DNA of 64,000 nucleotides from Endozoicomonas numazuensis (GTDB lineage Bacteria; Pseudomonadota; Gammaproteobacteria; Pseudomonadales; Endozoicomonadaceae): NCBI RefSeq assembly GCF_000722635.1, contig NZ_JOKH01000005.1, positions 137,766 to 201,765 of the forward strand, read 5' to 3'. Shown piece by piece: positions 62,001 to 64,000 of this stretch (position 1 is its first letter; each line of letters starts with the position of its first letter). The notes under the pieces were generated by a model. It saw only the letters and a program-made list of their open reading frames with translations, ran no database searches and was not told where the DNA came from. The position numbers and the translations under genes were made by a program.

Positions 62001-62687
62001 CTTGGTGCCTCTTTGCATCAACCGTCTTCTCTACTCCATCAGCCTTTGGACACTGTCTATGAGAGCAGTTTGTCCAGTCTTCAGGTCCATGGTGATCGCG
62101 GTGTTTCTCGCTTTGAACTTCAGGATATGAAGCGGCAGAAGGAGGATCTGGATCAACAAATTTCCGACCTCAAAGAAGAATTGAGAATTTCCAGGCATTC
62201 TTTTGATCAAGAGAAGCGGAGAGCTAACAAGGCTTCCTGGGAAGTCGGTGATGTCAAAGGAGAGCTTTTAGAAGTGAAAGCTCAAAATTCAAAGCTGTTA
62301 AAAGCCGAATCGGATCAGATTCTGGAAGAGAAGAAGCTGCGTGAGGAAGTCAGAAAGATGAATGAGCAGATCGCTCAGCTTAAGCTTGATCATGAAGCGG
62401 AACTGAAAGAGGAACAAGAATTCGGAGAAAAAGCCAGCGCCAGAAACGCTGACCTTGAGACCAGCCAAAAGCATATGAGAAGTGAGCTTGAGGATCTTAA
62501 GTATCGTCTGGAGAGGGATATGCCACAGGTGATGTTAGAGAGCCGTACTCTGACGGAACAAAATAAAGTCCTTCAGGGCGGGCTTTTGGAAATCGTCCAG
62601 CTGTTCAGAGATCGTCTACCAGAAGACGATGAGAAGGTTCTGGATGAAAAAATCCAGGCGATGGCAGCCTACTTGTTGCCAAAGTAA
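59061..62687 (+). CDS. Very long coiled-coil protein (1208 residues)
   Basis: Apart from about 110 N-terminal residues (with a Pro-rich PKLPEPPEQCPYLNGG) and a short break near 955-1010 (QTGTLGSGFNFQESGVEYDD), nearly the whole protein is Glu/Lys/Gln/Leu-rich heptad coiled coil, like myosin or golgin tails. It has no signal peptide or membrane helix. A GGGAG ribosome binding site precedes the ATG. I do not recognise a family. Bacterial SMC is unlikely because no ATPase motifs are present. A cytoskeletal or host-directed effector role is possible; a terminator follows directly. Confidence 0.75.
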   Translation: MAGPLDSAKPSFIPELLVKEKAQMTREMLSDHPSRAAEYSLNRCRALKGALSMTLAGMTLPKLPEPPEQCPYLNGGKELESRSVEVSSSWLGSLWSTSTASQKLPEADQTEMLAELEKMDGKIQSDYRRLCQIHSQLCAVLDIAQQTETSLDNDIPFYDKAVQNQQKDQEELGVMANELLDEFDKLKNTFLKDIQQRDQGRYQEYDQNPSRANFSQALIGHVRSLENELRQKTRMLEAKDHEVQQLDKKIQELTRQVELSEKQMFQALTEQDRLGRVDHLAGQLETDLRETRDRVVLFQSVARKAQEEKDKVSRRVEDLDFQLNQVTRELREKRDLEGQFSELGKINRGLQRKLQSAEANFASAVEHLEKFAELQKRSGLMQSQLDTQARDLKRIIGERDDAKSKVAAIEKHLKSHSSSAFVMQEEKAKAERGLVRLQSQIRQLETRLNDERKRYEQLETEKLTSDSEVRQLRGEFASKVKDERYRASLANIQLHKELSERKAEYDKERAHYVKLASELDSLKVEVGRERRKATKYFTTSQRLEREAREATKNFSQLESQKIKLEKQLNEVSSQLEVSNGEVLRLEGLSYRQVAELKTLRSKASELKANQEGLSAVNRELHQTQSELQRKVKAEKTLQEELRQREGEVRDWIMELQKWNADRASLEGKVQSVSKQLDKLSQERDRVAAELRQKSTQVDNLSKSLQEATTRLKHAQDSAKSGQSTQQQTIEALKVDLAESNRLLKLAQEELVSSEAKFKKSYGQSEERVSELTKQLVSTQTKLTNAEDAEKRAMNEAAKARSGCTVIEREAATLREEATSLRKQFNALSSEHKQQMAAKLELEKEMVTLKSEVESLREKAQTTDHLEEQVRLSRRSLEEKQMHMSTLERDLKAQLEGLKQELETSKNKVHEEEGKNLGLQLDYNSANSQVVKLKAEFAEAMAELEKLREQTKNPGQTGTLGSGFNFQESGVEYDDGNPYVSLGASLHQPSSLLHQPLDTVYESSLSSLQVHGDRGVSRFELQDMKRQKEDLDQQISDLKEELRISRHSFDQEKRRANKASWEVGDVKGELLEVKAQNSKLLKAESDQILEEKKLREEVRKMNEQIAQLKLDHEAELKEEQEFGEKASARNADLETSQKHMRSELEDLKYRLERDMPQVMLESRTLTEQNKVLQGGLLEIVQLFRDRLPEDDEKVLDEKIQAMAAYLLPK

Positions 62688-62705
62688 CAGGCTGTTTATA
62701 GGATC

Positions 62706-62735
62706 AAACGGCATCTGTTAAACAGATGCCGTTTT
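62706..62735 (+). terminator. Terminator of the coiled-coil gene
   Basis: The stem AAACGGCATCTG / CAGATGCCGTTT with a short A/T loop is followed by TTC. It begins about 20 bases after the stop. Confidence 0.8.
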
Positions 62736-62737
62736 CT

Positions 62738-63004
62738 TAGGCTCTGTTGACGTTTTGTTTTCGTGCTCAGCAGTTCCTGGAGCATTCAGGGCCAGGCGCA
62801 GAAGTGCAGGAATACTCAACGTCTTTCAAACTACTGGAACGCAGTCATGGATGCTCCAGGAGCTGTCCTCCGGATGCTCCGAAAAGCGGCCATCTACTGT
62901 GTTAAACCTCCTTGACGTAGAGAAACTACGCCTTCCTCGGTTTGCCTTGTATATGGCCGCTTTTCGGTAGCACTGAGCCCAAAACAAAACGTCAACAGAG
63001 CCTA
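62738..63004. mobile_element. 267-bp non-autonomous element with inverted ends
   Basis: Outer ends are TAGGCTCTGTTGACGTTTTG and its complement, about 23 bp with few mismatches. TA is present at each edge, possibly as the target duplication. An internal inverted repeat (CGAAAAGCGGCCAT / ATGGCCGCTTTTCG) forms a second arm. No coding frame belongs to it. It lies between the coiled-coil gene terminator and the end of pgi. Confidence 0.75.
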
Positions 63005-63011
63005 GTTTCAA

Positions 63012-64000
63012 TCAGGCATTAAACTGTTTGAAACGATTGACCAGTCCATTGGTGGAGCTGTCCTGATCGGATGTGGTTCCACTTTCTTTAAGACGATCAT
63101 AAACCCGGTTACCCAGAACCTTGCCCAGCTCTACTCCCCACTGATCAAACGAATTGATCTGCCACAGAGTGCCCTGAACAAAGACTTTCTGCTCATAAAG
63201 CGCCACCAGAGCTCCCACTCTTTCAGGTGTGATCTTCTCAGGTACAATCATGTTGTTGGGACGGTTGCCAGGAATGACCTTGTGTGGAGCCAGAGCGTCA
63301 ACGTTGGCAGTGTTCATACCGGCAGCAGTGAGCTCGTCCCTTACCTCATCCAGATTCTTACCCTGCATCATCGCCTGACTCTGAGCCAAAGCGTTGGCAA
63401 ACAGCCAGGGGTGTTGTTCACCCAGAGGATTATGGCTGGTGGCCGGTGCAATAAAATCGACAGGAATCAGTCGTGTACCCTGATGCAGCAGCTGATGATA
63501 AGCGTGCTGATCGTTGGTGCCTGTACCACCCCAAATAACGGCACCTGTCTGGTAATCGACACGGCTGCCATCCTCACGGGTCTGCTTGCCGTTACTTTCC
63601 ATATCCATCTGTTGCAGATGACCCGGGAAGTCACGCAAGAAGTAATCGTAGGAAATCACAGCGTGGGACTCAGAGCCAAAGTAGTTCTGGTACCAGACAC
63701 CCAGCATGCCAAGAATAACCGGCATGTTCTTTTCCAGAGGTGCCTCTGAAAAGTGTTTATCCATCTCCCAGGCACCTTTTAGAAGTTTCTGGAAGTTTTC
63801 AAAGCCCACCACCAGGCTGACCATCAGGCCAATGGTGGACCACAGGGAGTAGCGTCCTCCGACCCAATCCCATAGCGGTAGTGTGTTTTCTTGAGCAATA
63901 CCAAATTCATCAATGGCTTTCAGGTTGGTGGAAATGGCCACGAAATGTTTGCGGATGTCGGATTCTGCACAGCCTTTTTCCAACATCCAGGCACGAGCAG
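63012..64000 (-). CDS. pgi: Glucose-6-phosphate isomerase (partial, C-terminal part)
   Basis: About 325 C-terminal residues; the gene continues past the window end. It interconverts glucose-6-phosphate and fructose-6-phosphate. Recognised segments are WDWVGGRYSLWSTIGL (PGI signature region), VIWGGTGTNDQHAYHQLLHQGTRLIPVDFI (the second signature with the catalytic Glu/His region) and NSFDQWGVELGKVLG. The C-terminus is FKQFNA. No frameshift is visible in this part. Confidence 0.96.
   Translation of the reverse strand, partial: ARAWMLEKGCAESDIRKHFVAISTNLKAIDEFGIAQENTLPLWDWVGGRYSLWSTIGLMVSLVVGFENFQKLLKGAWEMDKHFSEAPLEKNMPVILGMLGVWYQNYFGSESHAVISYDYFLRDFPGHLQQMDMESNGKQTREDGSRVDYQTGAVIWGGTGTNDQHAYHQLLHQGTRLIPVDFIAPATSHNPLGEQHPWLFANALAQSQAMMQGKNLDEVRDELTAAGMNTANVDALAPHKVIPGNRPNNMIVPEKITPERVGALVALYEQKVFVQGTLWQINSFDQWGVELGKVLGNRVYDRLKESGTTSDQDSSTNGLVNRFKQFNA

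Noticed and set aside
59061-62687. SMC/Rad50-type chromosome protein
   Set aside because: No Walker A, Walker B or signature motif and no terminal ATPase heads.

Overview
The window looks like a chromosome segment of a marine, host-associated gammaproteobacterium. The core genes (gluQRS, dksA, sfsA, add, pgi, osmolyte transport, Vibrio-type hut/hmu heme genes) are gammaproteobacterial. The large eukaryote-like proteins (a ubiquitin-specific-protease-like protein, a 2612-residue BIR+RING protein, a 1208-residue coiled-coil protein) together with many small mobile elements fit an Endozoicomonas-like invertebrate symbiont. That genus is an inference, since no rRNA gene is present.

Layout. 1-3626: a polymorphic-toxin locus on the minus strand. 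It holds a large secreted toxin whose C-terminal colicin-E3-type ribonuclease is cut off by an in-frame stop, an intact small immunity candidate, and a duplicated toxin fragment. 3719-6280: gluQRS, dksA and sfsA. 6343-8523: a USP-like deubiquitinase. 8652-10744: an oxidoreductase/aminotransferase pair for an amino sugar. 10972-12183: a circularly permuted D-amino-acid-oxidase-like protein. 12282-14139: a class-C-like group II intron placed just after a hairpin. 14278-21656: a glycine betaine block (proV, proW, two ProX proteins, a MarR regulator, a BCCT transporter). 21727-22354: a PIN toxin-antitoxin pair. 22639-26748: a graveyard of accessory DNA, with a MITE-like element, a helicase fragment, a prophage lysis remnant, a VRR-NUC toxin with an in-frame amber codon, its intact immunity gene and a restriction-enzyme remnant.

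27091-47823 is mostly an iron/heme island: tonB-exbB-exbD-hmuTUV, a sodium/solute symporter, two TonB-dependent heme-type receptors, hutW and hutX. Four Fur-box-like sites lie upstream of these transcription units, so heme import across both membranes and cytosolic heme breakdown are probably iron-controlled together. Interspersed are an OmpA-family porin, a selO fragment, a secreted phosphoesterase-fold protein, a complete IS4-family element with 9-bp target duplications and a second copy of the MITE.

47816-56479 carries the giant BIR/RING protein and an unrecognised companion. 56733-64000 holds a YceI protein, fragments of a nucleotidyltransferase module, add, the coiled-coil giant, a TA-flanked inverted-repeat element and the C-terminal part of pgi.

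The strongest points of interest are: (i) two toxin genes each interrupted by in-frame stops while the immunity genes stay open; (ii) a BIR domain with exact CX2CX16HX6C spacing plus RING in one bacterial protein, in the same window as a deubiquitinase-like protein; (iii) the permuted DAAO-like fold; and (iv) a MITE inserted within a hairpin that probably ends a heme-receptor transcript.
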